Assembly: GCA_025716855.1 (NCBI GenBank)
Contig: JAIXMQ010000010.1
Span: forward strand, 307,501-371,500
DNA length: 64,000 nt
Origin: Pilaira anomala
Taxonomy: Eukaryota > Mucoromycota > Mucoromycetes > Mucorales > Mucoraceae
Direction: 5' to 3'
A program made the translations under genes and the position numbers. The notes under the pieces were generated by a model, which saw only the letters and a list, made by a program, of their open reading frames with translations, was not told the DNA's origin and did no database searches. This document shows positions 12,572 through 25,239 of the stretch, piece after piece (position 1 is the stretch's first letter; every line of letters starts with the position of its first letter).

Positions 12572-12588
12572 CACGTGATATTCACGTG
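12572..12588 (-). promoter_or_regulatory. Paired CACGTG boxes upstream of tRNA-Leu
   Basis: Two perfect CACGTG hexamers at 12572-12577 and 12583-12588, start to start 11 bp apart. The nearer one is 59 bp upstream of the mature tRNA 5' end. A TATTTAAA-type AT box lies between them and the tRNA. The same arrangement precedes the other two tRNA genes in the window. Confidence 0.6.
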
Positions 12589-13655
12589 ACATAGAAGCTT
12601 TTTTTTTTATGCGTAATAGGTTTGATAATTGCTTCTGTTTTTTTTTTTTTTTTGCTAATTCATCTTCTTTCTTTTGAGCGAGTTTATATTATATACCATC
12701 ATCTAAAACATCTTTCATCGTGGATTACTACTATATCAAACATTATAACCTTATAAAAAAAATAATACTGGGAATTTCATGCAATAGAAAACAACACAAC
12801 ATTATATATTTGAGTTTTTACGCAACAACCTACATCATAATAGAGAGTGCAGATGCTTAACTCAGCTCATATACGTTTGCAAAATACAAAGCAATTTTAC
12901 AAAAAAAAAAAGAAGGAGGAACAATAGGAAATATGTTACACGAACGCTGTAAAATAGATCTTCAAATTGTTGCACGAACTACTACTACAGGTCTCCCATC
13001 AGTGGATACTTGTTAATAATTCCTTTTACCGCGGGGAAATATACTAATTAACTTTAGTTTAATATATATTTTGCTCTTCCATGCTGCGCTGTAAGTAGGT
13101 GGTGCAGATACAATGCTCACCAATATTCGTCTGTTCCGTATTTTCTGAGCAGATCCTATCTATTACATTTATCCAACTTTTTATCTCATCTCATATGCTA
13201 TACAGATTCTGAACATAAAAAAAAGTGCTTATGCTGAAGGGTTTGAAAGCTTGAAAGTAATGAAGCGAAAGTAAAGAAAAAAAAATCAGTAGTCAAAGAA
13301 GCTTGCTTTTTAACCCTTCGGTAAGTTTTACGAGATGGGAAAAATAGTTTTCGAGTTGACAATTATACCTGCTACTGTATATCATCAATTACACCATTTA
13401 CTTTCAACATATAAAGTATAAAGAATAAGGAATTGAAGAAGGCAGAAAGACTCAAGTGAATCTAAGGATTAAAGTGAAGCAATAGTTTTCCTATTAGCTT
13501 TATGAGCTAAAACTCTGACAGCAAAAAAGTATAATTTAGTAGTGGGCTGGAATTAAAAAATGACAACTAATGCCCTGTCAAAAGATCCCGCCAGACAAGT
13601 ATAACTAAATATTTTTGGGTCGCCTAATTTTGAGATCTTCCTCAATACATCCAAA
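12589..13655. other. Intergenic region upstream of eS25
   Basis: No gene recognised. It contains T/A runs and the presumed promoter of the ribosomal protein gene; I cannot assign specific factor sites. Confidence 0.5.
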
Positions 13656-14247
13656 ATGGTAATGTGAAGAAAGAACTCGATGCAACCCCTACGACTCTCG
13701 AAACGATAAATAAGATGAATGAATGGATGGATGGATGGATGGAATAAAAAATAGAGAGAAAGAGAGAGAGAGCGTTGGGGATGCATGACAGAAAAAAAAA
13801 AAAATATACAATAAAAAAAAAAAATCGAAATGCTAAATTCACTTCAATGTAGGCTAAGAAAGACGTTGTTGGTAAGCCTACCTCTTCCTCCGGTGGAAAG
13901 AAAGCTAAAAAGAAGTGGGGTGCCAAGAAGCTTAAGGATAAGGCTAACAACATTGTTATCCTTGATAAGCCTACTTACGATCGTTTGTTCAAGGAAGTTC
14001 CTACCTACAAGCTCATCTCTCAATCCGTCCTTGTCGATCGTCTTAAGTTGAACGGTTCTTTAGCTCGTGTTGCTATTCGTGAACTTGAAGCTCAAGGTTT
14101 GATTAGAGCTATCTCTCGTCACCACTCTCAAGTTATCTACAGTAAGTTTTTTTTTTTTTTAAAAAAAACATGTATTTTGTAATGTTTATTCTAATATGCC
14201 TTTTTTTATTATTTTTAGCTCGTGCTACTGCTGAGGAAGCTAAATAG
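13656..14247 (+). CDS. RPS25: 40S ribosomal protein eS25 (RPS25)
   Basis: Small-subunit ribosomal protein with a basic N-terminal tail and a winged-helix core. Exons: 13656-13658, 13853-14141, 14219-14247 (321 nt, 106 aa). Exon 1 contributes only the ATG, directly followed by GTAATG; the 194-bp intron ends AATGTAG before GCT AAG AAA GAC. The protein runs [64 protein letters not shown] and ends TRATAEEAK, the standard eS25 pattern and length. Codons are strongly biased to CTT/CGT/GCT, as expected for a highly expressed gene. Intron 1 carries a (GGAT)n tract; intron 2 carries T14A8. Confidence 0.95.
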
Positions 14248-14474
14248 ATTATAGAAATCGATAACTTTAAACAAATAAAAATCAAAAAGTTTCATGTGTA
14301 AATAATCAGGGGACAAAAAAAAAATGAAACAGTAAAGTGTTGAGATAAAGATTTTATTATTATTATTATTATTCAGTTACAGTTGGTTACATACGACACG
14401 CGCATACATTTGGATCGAGAGAGCATACACATTAAATATCAAAAAAATACAAAAATTTATTACTATGACTACTA

Positions 14475-16443
14475 CTATTTATCAGGCGTAACAGGTTGCC
14501 CCTTTTTAACCACTTCCATCTCTTGAAGAACACGAAGCCACTCCACACCTGCTTCCTTTCGCATAGCCTCAATTTTTCTTCTAAACGCATCCGAAGCTCT
14601 TCTTGTGGTATCGCTTGTTGATTCAGTAGGCCCTTCATCTTCATGCGCAGCTTTTTTACTACGTCTTGAACGTACAGAAGCAGCACGTCTTGCCATCACT
14701 TGCTCTTGTTGAACTGCGTCTTCTAATTCAGCTAATCGATGCACGTATTTACTTGATTTATCTTCGTCATCGGATAAGATGGGAGCCTCATTTTTGTTCT
14801 CTACGCGTCCTAAACGAATATTACGTTTATTTCCTTTTGTTTTAGCTCTTGCTAGTTTTGTAGTGGCTTTTGGAATATGGTTGCTTTCATTAGAGGCGGA
14901 GGCAGGTTGATCTTGATGAACTGCGCTTGGCCATTTAGATGGATTTGATGGCCCTTCTACTATTGCAGAAGGCGTTGCGATGTGAGGTTCGTGTGTGTTG
15001 TGATGAATTCGACGACGTTCTGAAAATGTAGGTTTTGTACCGTCTAATTCGATTTCGTGATCCGTCTTTTGAAACAAATTAAATATATCTACTCTATAAT
15101 CCGTCTATATATATGTATAGAGAAACACGTAAAAATTAGTTCGCCATTTTTTTTTTAAAGAAAAATATACTTTGTACCTGTATTTGCGTAAATGGGTTTC
15201 CTTCTACCCAGATATCTTTTATATTTGGTAAATCAGTTAATCGTCCAATTTCAGCAGCATCTTCAATCCTATTATCTCGTACATCCAATCTCTCTAAAGC
15301 GTATAATCTATCTAATCCAGCCAAGAGAGTTAACCTATTTCCTCTCAAATCCAATTCTTGTATATTTCCAAGGACAGTATTGATACCAGTTGTAAAAGAG
15401 ATCATATTATGAGACAAGTTGAGACTATAGAGATTATAAAGGGTAGCTAAAGCGGCCGGTATATCAATAAGTAAATTAGAAGACAAGTTAAGATGAGTAA
15501 CAGAACGTATAAGATGAGTAGGATCTTGATCTAAGGTAGTTAAACTATTATCGACCAATGAAAGCATCTTTAGTCCAGACCATTCGATATCATTACCAAT
15601 GACATCAACTGCATTATCTACTTGACCGTGTTTGACTACCAAACTCACTAAAGAAGATTTAAGATCTGACCAATTTGAAATTAAAGTGGGAGGTATATGA
15701 ACAAGCTCTAAAAATGAAAGGGATTTAAAGGCTTGTAATGGTAGTGGGATTGTCACAGGAGACTCATAGCCTTTGATCGTGGTCTTTGTGACACCATTCA
15801 TGTGTAATTTGAGAGCCGATATCTTGCTAAAGTAACGGTGAATGTATACAATGTCTTCATGAAGTGGACGCTGATTTTGCTTACGGTTACTATCTTTTTG
15901 CCAACTGGTCCATCCTGTCGATAAGGAAAGTGTAGACATCATAGAACCAACTGAAGAAACAATAGAAGGCGCTTGACCTGCTGAGCTAGTGGTCTCTGTT
16001 TCTACTAAACCGTTCTGAGGAACTGGAAGATGAGTCTCTTCAAGACCCAAGTATTCAAACTGAACCAATAAAAAGTACAAATATTGAAAGTCTAAGGTGA
16101 GACTAGAACGTGGTGGCATATAAGGTGTGTTGGAAAGACAAGTCGCATGTGGTGCTGTGGCAGATAATAATGACATGTATGGAATTTGGTAACCGTATAA
16201 AGAAGTAGGTCTTGGGTCTAATGCTGTTGTATGTGCTGTTGTTGCTGCTGGACGTGAAGGTGTGGACCATAATGAGGAAACGGCTTTAAATATACCGGTT
16301 GGTTGTTGTTGTTGTTGTTGTTGCTGTTCTTTTACATCTTCTTCTATTATGGTTGGAGATGAATATAAAAGTCTGTTTTGATTAGCTTCCAAGTAATGTC
16401 TTAATGTTCTAATAAACTGTTCTCCTGTCGTAGGAGCTACCAT
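14475..16443 (-). CDS. Leucine-rich repeat protein with coiled C-terminal region
   Basis: Two exons, 16443-15178 and 15065-14475, 618 aa. The N-terminus has a Q-run (about residues 45-53) and Ser/Thr-rich linker. Residues of roughly 260-420 hold five or more LRRs of the SDS22-like kind, for example VTHLNLSSNLLIDIPAAL, LDLRGNRLTLLAGLDRL and LERLDVRDNRIEDAAEIGRL, closed by an LRR-cap-like IKDIWVEGNPFT. The C-terminal exon is charged, with Arg/Lys clusters (RSRRSKK) and a helical end (ALRKEAGVEWLRVLQEME-like). No kinase or nuclease motif. It resembles fungal LRR scaffold proteins related to STK11-interacting protein, but I would not insist on that. The 5' end faces GWT1 divergently. Confidence 0.8.
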
Positions 16444-17652
16444 CTTTTTGAATTAGATTGTATTAAAAATAAAATAAAGGGGGTGGAGAGAGGAAGAAGG
16501 AAATAAGAAATGTTTAAAAATTGTGTTTCTATACTGATATGGTCCCGGAACTTAAATCGAGTGTTTGTATACTCGAAAAGACTAAAAAGGTTTTAGTGTT
16601 ATAGACGTATATAACATCATCATTGAATAAGCCAAAAAAAAAAAAAAAAAGAGGTATTTGCTGCTCTTCTATATATTTATTATTATGAATGAACGTTGTT
16701 ACGATAACTCTATATATACATTATAAATAATTCCCAAATCAACCATCGACTTTAATATAAAAAATCATTGATCATTTTTTCGCTTTTTTTATCGGCTCGG
16801 TTTTTGTCGTGTTTTAGCTTCGGTTTAGGCGTTTATCCTGTTGCTTTTATCCTATATTCGTATTATATTGTAACTGTTTGTGTTTTCGTGCTTCTTTGAT
16901 ACACACTCTCTTTTTAGGTTTATTATTCTCCCTTTTTTTTGTCTTATATACTACATAGCCAGCACGTAAAAATGATTTAATGGTACAGGTAAACAACTTT
17001 GTTTTCTTGCATGAATAAATTAGTTATATCACACCCCAAATAAAAAAAGGGGGAATTTTGGACGGACTCTATTATTTCGCGTTTTAATTTAAAGAGTTGT
17101 AATGATGTTCATTTAACCTTTTTATTGTGTTTCTTGAATAATTGCGTGATTTATATGTAAACATGCATACAAAATATGAAATTTAAATAACGGATGTGTG
17201 TTTGATGCAGTATATGTATGCTTTTCTGTTCAAATGACTATAAACGTGTATAAAGAAATATAATATTATGTAATCTAAAAAAAAAAAAACTATGTAGTTT
17301 TAAACTGTAATAATTAGAGCTATATTTTCTGTAGACTTTTGCAAGTAGCAGCAATGATGCAAAGTAAAATACATGATTGACTAACAAACCGCTTTATATG
17401 ATCATGATTCAGATGGCGCTGATACACAAAGATATTCTTGCTACTGTGTTTCCAACAATAACATACATGTGATATTTATGTTATACAGTAGCAATGAAGC
17501 GTTTCTATATTTTGTATATGATTTTTTTTGGTACGACTTTGTTTTATGACATTTGCAAAACCCTAAAGTTGCTGCTACTGCAGGCTCCGAATGAAGCATA
17601 TTTAAATTTCAGAATTCCAAAATTATTTTTTAACTTCTTTTACTTGAAAAAG
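16444..17652. other. Divergent intergenic region, LRR gene / GWT1
   Basis: No gene recognised in this 1.2 kb. It contains T/A homopolymers. The frame that reads into GWT1 from 17494 is in frame but lacks family similarity, so I treat it as upstream sequence. Confidence 0.55.
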
Positions 17653-18170
17653 ATGACGATTAGTGAAGAGTCGTACAAGTTGGCAAAAGAAGCTCATGTA
17701 GCTAACTGTACAGGCGGAAGTGTCCATGAAATAAGTGTCGTATGTGCGTCACTTGTGGTAAGTTTCTTTTTTTTTTTCTTTAAAACACAAACGCGATACT
17801 TATAAACTTTTCTCAAAGATAGAGTTCTCATATGTTATGGACCTCTTTAGTACAAACCAAGTATATTAAGGAAGACTCGTTCATTACACAATTTCTTATT
17901 TATGTGGTTCCCATTTTATCGTGCTTAACTTTTGTTGCAGATTATGCTGTTTGGGTTACGATTGGGATGGGAACCATTGGGTTTTACCTTGGTCGAGAAG
18001 GAGAAGATGAGAAGAAAGAAAAAGAGAAAGAAGAGAGCGGACCCAAGTCTTTTTTAACAGTGTATCGTGCAGGTACAATGATATCTACTTGCATAGCTAT
18101 TTTAGCAGTTGATTTTCAAGTATTTCCAAGACGATTTGCTAAAGTCGAAACATTTGGTACTTCCTTGGTA

Positions 18171-18201
<31 letters not shown>

Positions 18202-19314
18202 AAAATATATAGAGATTATAAAAAGTCTAAGATAGAAAAAAAATAGATGGATGTGGGTGTAGGATCATTTGTGTTTTCATCTGGTATCGTTGCATCTCGA
18301 GCCTACTTGAATGATAAGAAAAACGAAAGTATTATAAAATCCATGATGAAATCCATTCGATCCGCGTTTCCTATACTTGTATTGGGATTTGCACGATTGG
18401 TTTTAACCAAGGGAGTGAATTATCAAGAGCATAATTCAGAGTATGGACTTCATTGGAATTTCTTTTTCACGCTGGGGTTTTTACCACCGTTTGTGACACT
18501 TGTAGGAACATGTAGAAGATTTGTATCGTTTTCAGTACTAGGCATGTTGGTTTCTGTTATTTATCAAGTGGTGTTGTGTCATGGATTGCAAGATTGGATA
18601 TTAAATGCACCACGCGTTGGATTAGTGAGTGCTAACAAAGAAGGGATCTGTAGTTTCTTTGGGTATCTTGGGATTTTTTTGATGGGTCTAGAGTGTGGTT
18701 TGACTATATTTCAAAAGGATATCTCTAGCTCAAAAGTATCCAGATGGTTTGGTGTACAGAATAAATCTGACATTCAACAGTTGAGTGTTCAGTTGAGTAT
18801 GTATAGTGCTTTGATGTGGATCTTGTTTGGGTTGTGGGTAGACTTATACCCTGGTTACTATGTATCACGTAGAATGGTAAAGTTTATTTTTATTTTTTTT
18901 TTTTTTGGTTTTTTAATAATTATCTCTTTCTTTTCTTTCTGCAGGCTAATTTACCCTATGTACTTTGGGTGATTGCGTTCAATTTATCGTTGATTTCAGC
19001 ACTTGTGGTAGTTGAATGGAGACAAAGAGTGAAAGGAAGAGGACCAGCTCTGTTAGATGCAATTAACACAAATGGATTATTTACGTTCTTATTGGTAAAT
19101 AGAATGGAACAGTCTCTTAAAACCACACACTTTAAAATAACTTTTTTTTTTTCTTTATTAGGCCAATATATTGACAGGCAGTATAAACTTAAGTTATAGA
19201 ACAATCTATGCTAATGATATTACAGCTATGCTGATAAATACAATCTACATGTTCATTGTGACACTAGTACCTTGGATAATGTGGAGAAAGTATCAATTAA
19301 GAATAAAATTCTGA
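17653..19314 (+). CDS. GWT1: GPI-anchor inositol acyltransferase Gwt1/PIG-W
   Basis: ER multi-pass enzyme that acylates the inositol of glucosaminyl-phosphatidylinositol in GPI-anchor synthesis; the known target of manogepix-type antifungals. Exons: 17653-17757, 17823-18167, 18247-18876, 18945-19094, 19162-19314 (1383 nt, 460 aa; yeast 490). Signature stretches are [77 protein letters not shown] and [13 protein letters not shown]. About a dozen membrane spans. A charged cytosolic loop [15 protein letters not shown] lies around residue 85-100. All four introns are phase 0. Intron 2 contains a (GA)n run. The start is the ATG at 17653, which gives the conserved N-terminus; a longer in-frame extension from 17494 is unlike the family. 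Confidence 0.95.
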
Positions 19315-19599
19315 GTTTTTTTAAACAACCCTACTGAACGAAAATATTTTTTCGAAAAAAAAAAAGTAAATAAAAAAAACAGTCATCTCACTTTGTTTTT
19401 TTCTTTCTTTCTTTCCTTTCCTTTTTTTTTTTTTTTTTATATTGTACATTACATTCTTTTAAAAAAAACCTTTCTACATTTCCTTTTTTTTTTTACAACG
19501 TACATATAATAATATTTAAAAAAGAAAAGGTTTTTATTTATATCACGGTTTTTTATATATTCACGAACACATTGCTTTTCTTAAAAGAAAAAAAAAAAA

Positions 19600-19664
<65 letters not shown>

Positions 19665-19769
19665 TATATAAATATCTATCTAAACCTTATTTAAAAAATA
19701 AAATAAAAACGCGTATTCATAAAATTTAAAATAGGAAAACATACATACATTATACATACAGCTTTTATT
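19315..19769. repeat. GWT1-CHD1 intergenic with A60 homopolymer
   Basis: A run of 60 consecutive A residues spans 19603-19662, preceded by further A and T tracts. It lies about 107 bp upstream of the CHD1 start codon, so it may act as a nucleosome-excluding poly(dA:dT) promoter element; the exact length is likely to be unreliable in any assembly. Confidence 0.8.
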
Positions 19770-22700
19770 ATGACTCGTACCCATAGTAACGCTATCTTTA
19801 CTGATTCAGAATCTGAACAAGAAGACTATTCAGATATTGAACAGACACATTCTGTTAGTTATTCTGATCCACCTCAACCCTTTACAACTGATGATGAGAA
19901 CTTATTATCCCCACAAAGTTCTCCTTCACCTTTTGGATTCTCTGGAGATGATTTAAGCAGTAATGAGCAAAATTTACCAGAAGAAGACGAAGATATGGAT
20001 GAAGACCATGATATGGAACATGAACAACATCATCCTCATCAACAACAACAAGATAGTTATTATGACCCAGACTTATATTGTTTGCGTCGATCAAATAGAC
20101 AAAAAGATAAATCTATTTCAACTGTAAGTTTTTTTCTTTATTAGTTGTTTATTTAATACAACTAATTTATATATTTTATGATTAGGTTGGTGATGATTCA
20201 GAAGAGGCAACATTTACTACAGATGAAGATGTAAATGAAAGTGGTTCTGACGATAATTATGGCAATTCACCACCACCTTCCACTTATCATTCAACTACTA
20301 GAACAAGAAAAAATAGCAGTCGTAAAGTATTTTTTTTTTTTTTTTTTTTTTGAAATCTGTGCTTACAACAACAATATTAAATAATCTTTTTGCTTTTTTA
20401 GATTATAATGTGACAGATATTTCAAATCATGAAGAAGATGAGAGTGATGATAACTCAGATGATAATTGGGGAAGTGTGCCAAAGAAAAATACTAGACGTA
20501 ATCGTTTAGCCCGTCGTCAAACACAACAACAAGGTAAATATATATGAATTGTTTTATAACAGAGAGAAAGAGAATTGATACTAACTTTTTTTTTTTCTTT
20601 TGTAGGTAATATTTCTCCAAGTGATTATGCACGTCACTCTACTCGTAGTCGTAAGACAACAAATTACAATGAAGATGATACAGAGATGTGGGCAGTCTCT
20701 GATGATGAAACAAATGATGCATATACCAACCCAGTACCTGATCAGGAAGAAGAAATAATTGAAAGTGTACTTGATCATCGCAAAAAAGAAAGTGCAGCAG
20801 GTAAGCTTACTTTTTCTTTTTTTTTTAAAAAAAAAAAAAATACTATACTTATTACATAATAAATAGATGAACCAGATGACCCAGAAACAAACTTGGAATA
20901 TTTAATCAAATGGAAATCATGGTCGCATATTCATGATACATGGGATTCATTCTCTTACTTGAAATCATTTAAAGGATTTCGTAAATTGGAAAATTACATT
21001 CGTAATCGTATTGTAGAAGAAACCTATTTCCGACAACATGATGAGACAACAAAAGAAGAGATCGAACAACAAGATATTAATATCTCACGTCGTCGAGATG
21101 AAATCAACGATTGGAAGACAGTTGAGCGAGTGATTTCTAGAAGAGGTAGTCCAGGAAATATTGAATACCTTGTAAAATGGAAAAGACTTCATTATGATGA
21201 ATGTACTTGGGAAGAAGAAGAAGCGATTTCAGATGAATATCAGGTTAAAATCGATGAATATTTGGAACGTGAAGAAAACACGCTTATACCACATCGATCC
21301 ATGACATACCCGAAACGAAAGAGACCTGAATTCAAAGCATTCAAAAAACAACCTGCCTATATTAATGGCGGTGAATTACGTGACTATCAATTACATGGTG
21401 TCAATTGGATGTATTGGCTTTGGAGTCGTGATGAAAACGGTATTTTGGCAGATGAAATGGGTTTAGGAAAGACAGTTCAAACCATTAGTTTTTTAAATGC
21501 ACTTTATAATACCTGTAATGTCTATGGTCCTTTCTTGGTTGTAGTACCACTTTCTACATCTGATAATTGGATGCAAGAATTTAAACAATGGGCACATCAA
21601 ATGAACGTATTATGTTATTTAGGTAACCCTCAAGCACGTGAAGTCATTCGAGAAAATGAATTTTATGTGAAAGGAACGAAGCACTTCAAATTTAATGTAT
21701 TGATCACTACCTATGAAATTGTATTGAAAGATAAAGATTTCTTACAAGGTATTCGTTGGAAATATTTAGCAGTGGATGAAGCCCATCGATTAAAGAACTC
21801 AGAGTCACAATTATATGAAGCACTCAGTAGCTTCCAAACTGCTAATCGATTATTAATCACGGGTACACCACTTCAAAATAATGTCAAAGAATTATTAGCT
21901 TTGGTTAGTTTCCTTAACCCAAAAATGGATATGACTGAATACGCAGAAATTGATGTAGAAGATGTTCATCAAGAAGAAAAGATTTCAGCACTACACGATA
22001 GTATTAAACGAATCATGTTACGTCGATTAAAAAAGGATGTAGAAAAGTCATTACCTAATAAATCCGAACGTATCTTGCGTGTGGAAATGAGCAACTTACA
22101 AAAGGAATACTATAAGCATATCTTGACAAAAAACTTTGATTTATTAAATGGAAGTGGAGAAAATAAGAAACAGTGGTTAAATATTGCAATCGAATTGAAA
22201 AAAGCCAGTAACCATCCTTATCTTTTTCCAAACACAGAAGAAATGTCAATGAGTAGAGTTACACGCTTGAAAGGTTTAATCGAGAACAGTGGAAAAATGG
22301 TACTGTTGGATAAATTATTAACTCGCTTGAAATCGGATGGTCATCGTGTCTTGATCTTTTCTCAATTGGTCATGATGTTGGATATCCTTTCTGAATACAT
22401 GACTTTACGTGGACATACCTTTCAAAGATTAGATGGTTCCATGAAACCAGAGGATAGAAATAAGGCAATTGAGCATTATAATGCTCCAAATAGTCCGGAT
22501 TTCGCTTTCATCTTATCTACACGTGCTGGTGGTATGGGTATTAATTTAACTACGGCAGATACTGTCATTATCTTTGATAGTGATTGGAACCCACAAAACG
22601 ATTTACAAGCCATGTCTCGTGCACATCGTATTGGTCAAACAAAATCAGTCAATGTTTATCGATTCGTTACCAAGGAAACCATGGAAGAGGATATCATTGA

Positions 22701-25083
22701 ACGTGCCAAACGAAAGATGGTCCTCGAATACTGTATCATTAAACGAATGGATACCTCGGGTCAATTAACTGAACAAGAACAAAATATTGCTGCATCCCAA
22801 TCACTCAAGACAGCAACAGGTAAAAATAAAGATTTACCATTCAATAAAGACGAGTTAAGTGCTATTCTCAAGTTTGGTGCACAAAATATGTTTCAAACCT
22901 CTGACAACAACGAAAAGTTGAACGATATGGATTTAGATGATATTTTAGCGAGAGCTGAACAAACCGAGACAGAGAATGCAGATGACAGTGCTTTAGGATC
23001 TGATGATTTCTTGGCACAGTTTAAAATTACGGATTATGGTGGTACAGCAAATGATCTTAGATGGGAAGATATTATACCATCTGAAGAAATTGAAAAAGTA
23101 GCACAGGAACAACAAAAGGTTGAAGATCAACAAACTGTACTATACGATCGTGCAGCAAAAAGAAGAATTGTGTATGATGAGCATATGAATGAAGAAGAAG
23201 AAGAAGAGGAAGATGGAAGTACACAATTAGGTAAAAGAAGAAGAAAGACAGCTGTCCCAGGCCAAGGTTCTTCTAGAAGAAGACAAGCTGCCTCTGGTAA
23301 CCCAGATGAATTATCTGAACGTGACAGAAGAGCCATCACAAGAGCCGTATTAAAGTACGGTGATCTCGAAGCCAGATATGATGATGCAGTTTCAGATTTC
23401 GATCTTGGTCAAAAGGATAAAGATACTATCTTGAATTTATACCATGACTTAATTCAAGAATGTAGAGCAAAGGTTCGTGAACAAGCTGAAGCTAATGATA
23501 GCTCGCTTAAAGGTGTTGAAGTATCTGAAGAAGTCTTGTTACGTGAATTAAGACATACCAAACAGAAGGCTATTTTATTTACGTGGCATGATGTACAAAG
23601 TGTCAATGCAGGCCAGATCTTTCAAAGGCATCATGATATGAAGATTCTCGCTAGAAGATTAAACTCTGTAAATGACAAATACAAGTTTCGTGTATCTACT
23701 GGAGCTAAACGGGTGCAAGGCTGGTCATGCAATTGGGGTGCTAAAGAAGATGCGATGCTGCTGGTCGGTGTGCATGAGCACGGGTTCGGGTCTTGGTCTG
23801 CCATCCAAGCAGATAAACCACTTGGATTAAGCGATAAATTCTTCATTGGAGGAAACGATTCAGACGAGAAGAAGACGCCAAAAGCCATTCACTTAGTTAG
23901 ACGAGCAGACCAAATGATGAAGATCTTAGCGGAAGAAGATAGATTAAGAAATGATTTACATGGCAGTTCTGAAGTAAGTAGACCAGTTAGTAAAAGGGGT
24001 CCTAATCGATCGAAAGCAAGACCAGAACATCATCATCATCATCAACATAATAATAATCACCATCATCAGAAAGCCAATGATGCTTCTGTATCAACCTCAT
24101 CTACTGCAGTCACTAATAACTACCATTATAATAATCAGCATCATCAACAACAACATACCTCTACAAACAATGGCAGTATACCTGAGCATAGCTCATCCGT
24201 CACATCCTTCTCCTCTAGAAAAAGATCTTCACGTACGTCAGATGATGTACCTAGACCTTCACATAAACGAGTTGAAAAAGAAAATAAAACGCCCGTACGA
24301 ATATATGAAGACTACAACGAAGAGTTGTGTTACTCCACGATGCGATCAGTAAAGCATTACTTGATTCGACTTCGCGATGACTCTGTCAAAGAAGAAGGAG
24401 TGCGCAAAGCACAGATTATCAAGGAATGTTTAGCTCCTATTGGACAGTTTATTGATAAGCAGGCAATAGAACATAAACGAGATGCGAACTTAAAACGTGA
24501 TCTTTGGATTTATACAGCAAAGTTCTGGCCTGGTGTGAACGTTTCACATAACGCAATTATGAACGTATATGAGAAGTTAGTAGCATCAAGTCCTACATCC
24601 ACAACAGAACCAAATGCAACAAAAACAAGTACGTCAGGTTCAAGTTCAACTCAAAGACATAATGGTAGTAGTAGTAGTAGTCATAGAGATCGAAGTTCGC
24701 ATAAGTCATCAAGCTCTTCTAGAAGAACTAGCCACAGTCATCATCCCCATGATCGAAGCAGTAGAGATGACAGAAGTAGTAGGGATGATAGAAGTAGTAG
24801 AGACAACAGAAGCAGCAAAGATGAACGTAGTAGTCGTGATGATAGAAGAAGAAGATCTTCATCTTCATCTTACAAGAGTGGCGATGAACGAACCAATAGA
24901 GATGACAGAAGTAACCGAGAAGATCGAAGCAGTAGAGATAGACGAAGAAGATCCTCCTCCTCCTCATCTTACAAGAGTGGTGATGATCACCATCGTCGTG
25001 ACCGAAAAAGTAGTAATAGCAGTAGTCACTACGATCGTTATGACCGAGATCGTAGCGGATCCAACCGAGACAGACGTCGCTAA
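19770..25083 (+). CDS. CHD1: CHD1 chromodomain helicase / chromatin remodeler
   Basis: Nuclear SNF2-family remodeler that spaces nucleosomes and works with transcription elongation. Exons: 19770-20123, 20186-20321, 20402-20533, 20606-20800, 20867-25083 (5034 nt, 1677 aa). The acidic N-terminus is spread over four small exons. Two chromodomains follow ([20 protein letters not shown] and [20 protein letters not shown]), then the ATPase with DEMGLGKT at 468-475, DEAH at 576-579, and helicase C ([28 protein letters not shown]). A SANT/SLIDE-like DNA-binding region includes [20 protein letters not shown], and a CHCT helical domain near [20 protein letters not shown]. The tail is a Ser/Arg/Asp low-complexity region with repeated [11 protein letters not shown] units. 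For exon 2 I use the donor C-GTAAAG at 20322, since only this keeps the frame with the acceptor at 20400-20401. Confidence 0.97.
24745..25075 (+). repeat. RSSRDD-type low-complexity repeats in CHD1 tail
   Basis: The last 110 residues are near-tandem copies of short units such as DDRSSRD, and two copies of a longer unit [18 protein letters not shown] sequence about 117 nt apart. At DNA level the repeats are degenerate (AGTAGT / AGCAGT variants), which argues for selection on the amino-acid pattern and not a fresh expansion. Confidence 0.75.
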
Positions 25084-25239
25084 ACAATTAGTGAAGATAT
25101 AAAAAAAAATCCTTTTACGTTTTTTTTTTGTGCTGAAAAAAAAAAAAAAAAAAAAAAAAAACTCTGTGTTAAAAAAAATATTTTTAATCATATTTGTTTA
25201 AATACCCCCTTCTTTACTAAATAAAATAATTGTTATATA

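Noticed and set aside
12311..12589. A 92-aa plus-strand frame across the tRNA-Leu gene
   Set aside because: It overlaps the tRNA and its promoter completely and has no protein similarity that I can see.
20327..20401. GTATTT donor at 20327 for CHD1 intron 2
   Set aside because: It gives an immediate stop after splicing (ATT ATA ATG TGA); the GTAAAG donor five bases upstream restores the frame.
24614..25102. Two or three overlapping frames inside the CHD1 tail
   Set aside because: By-products of low-complexity AGA/AGT/GAT repeats; the CHD1 frame is continuous with the conserved domains.
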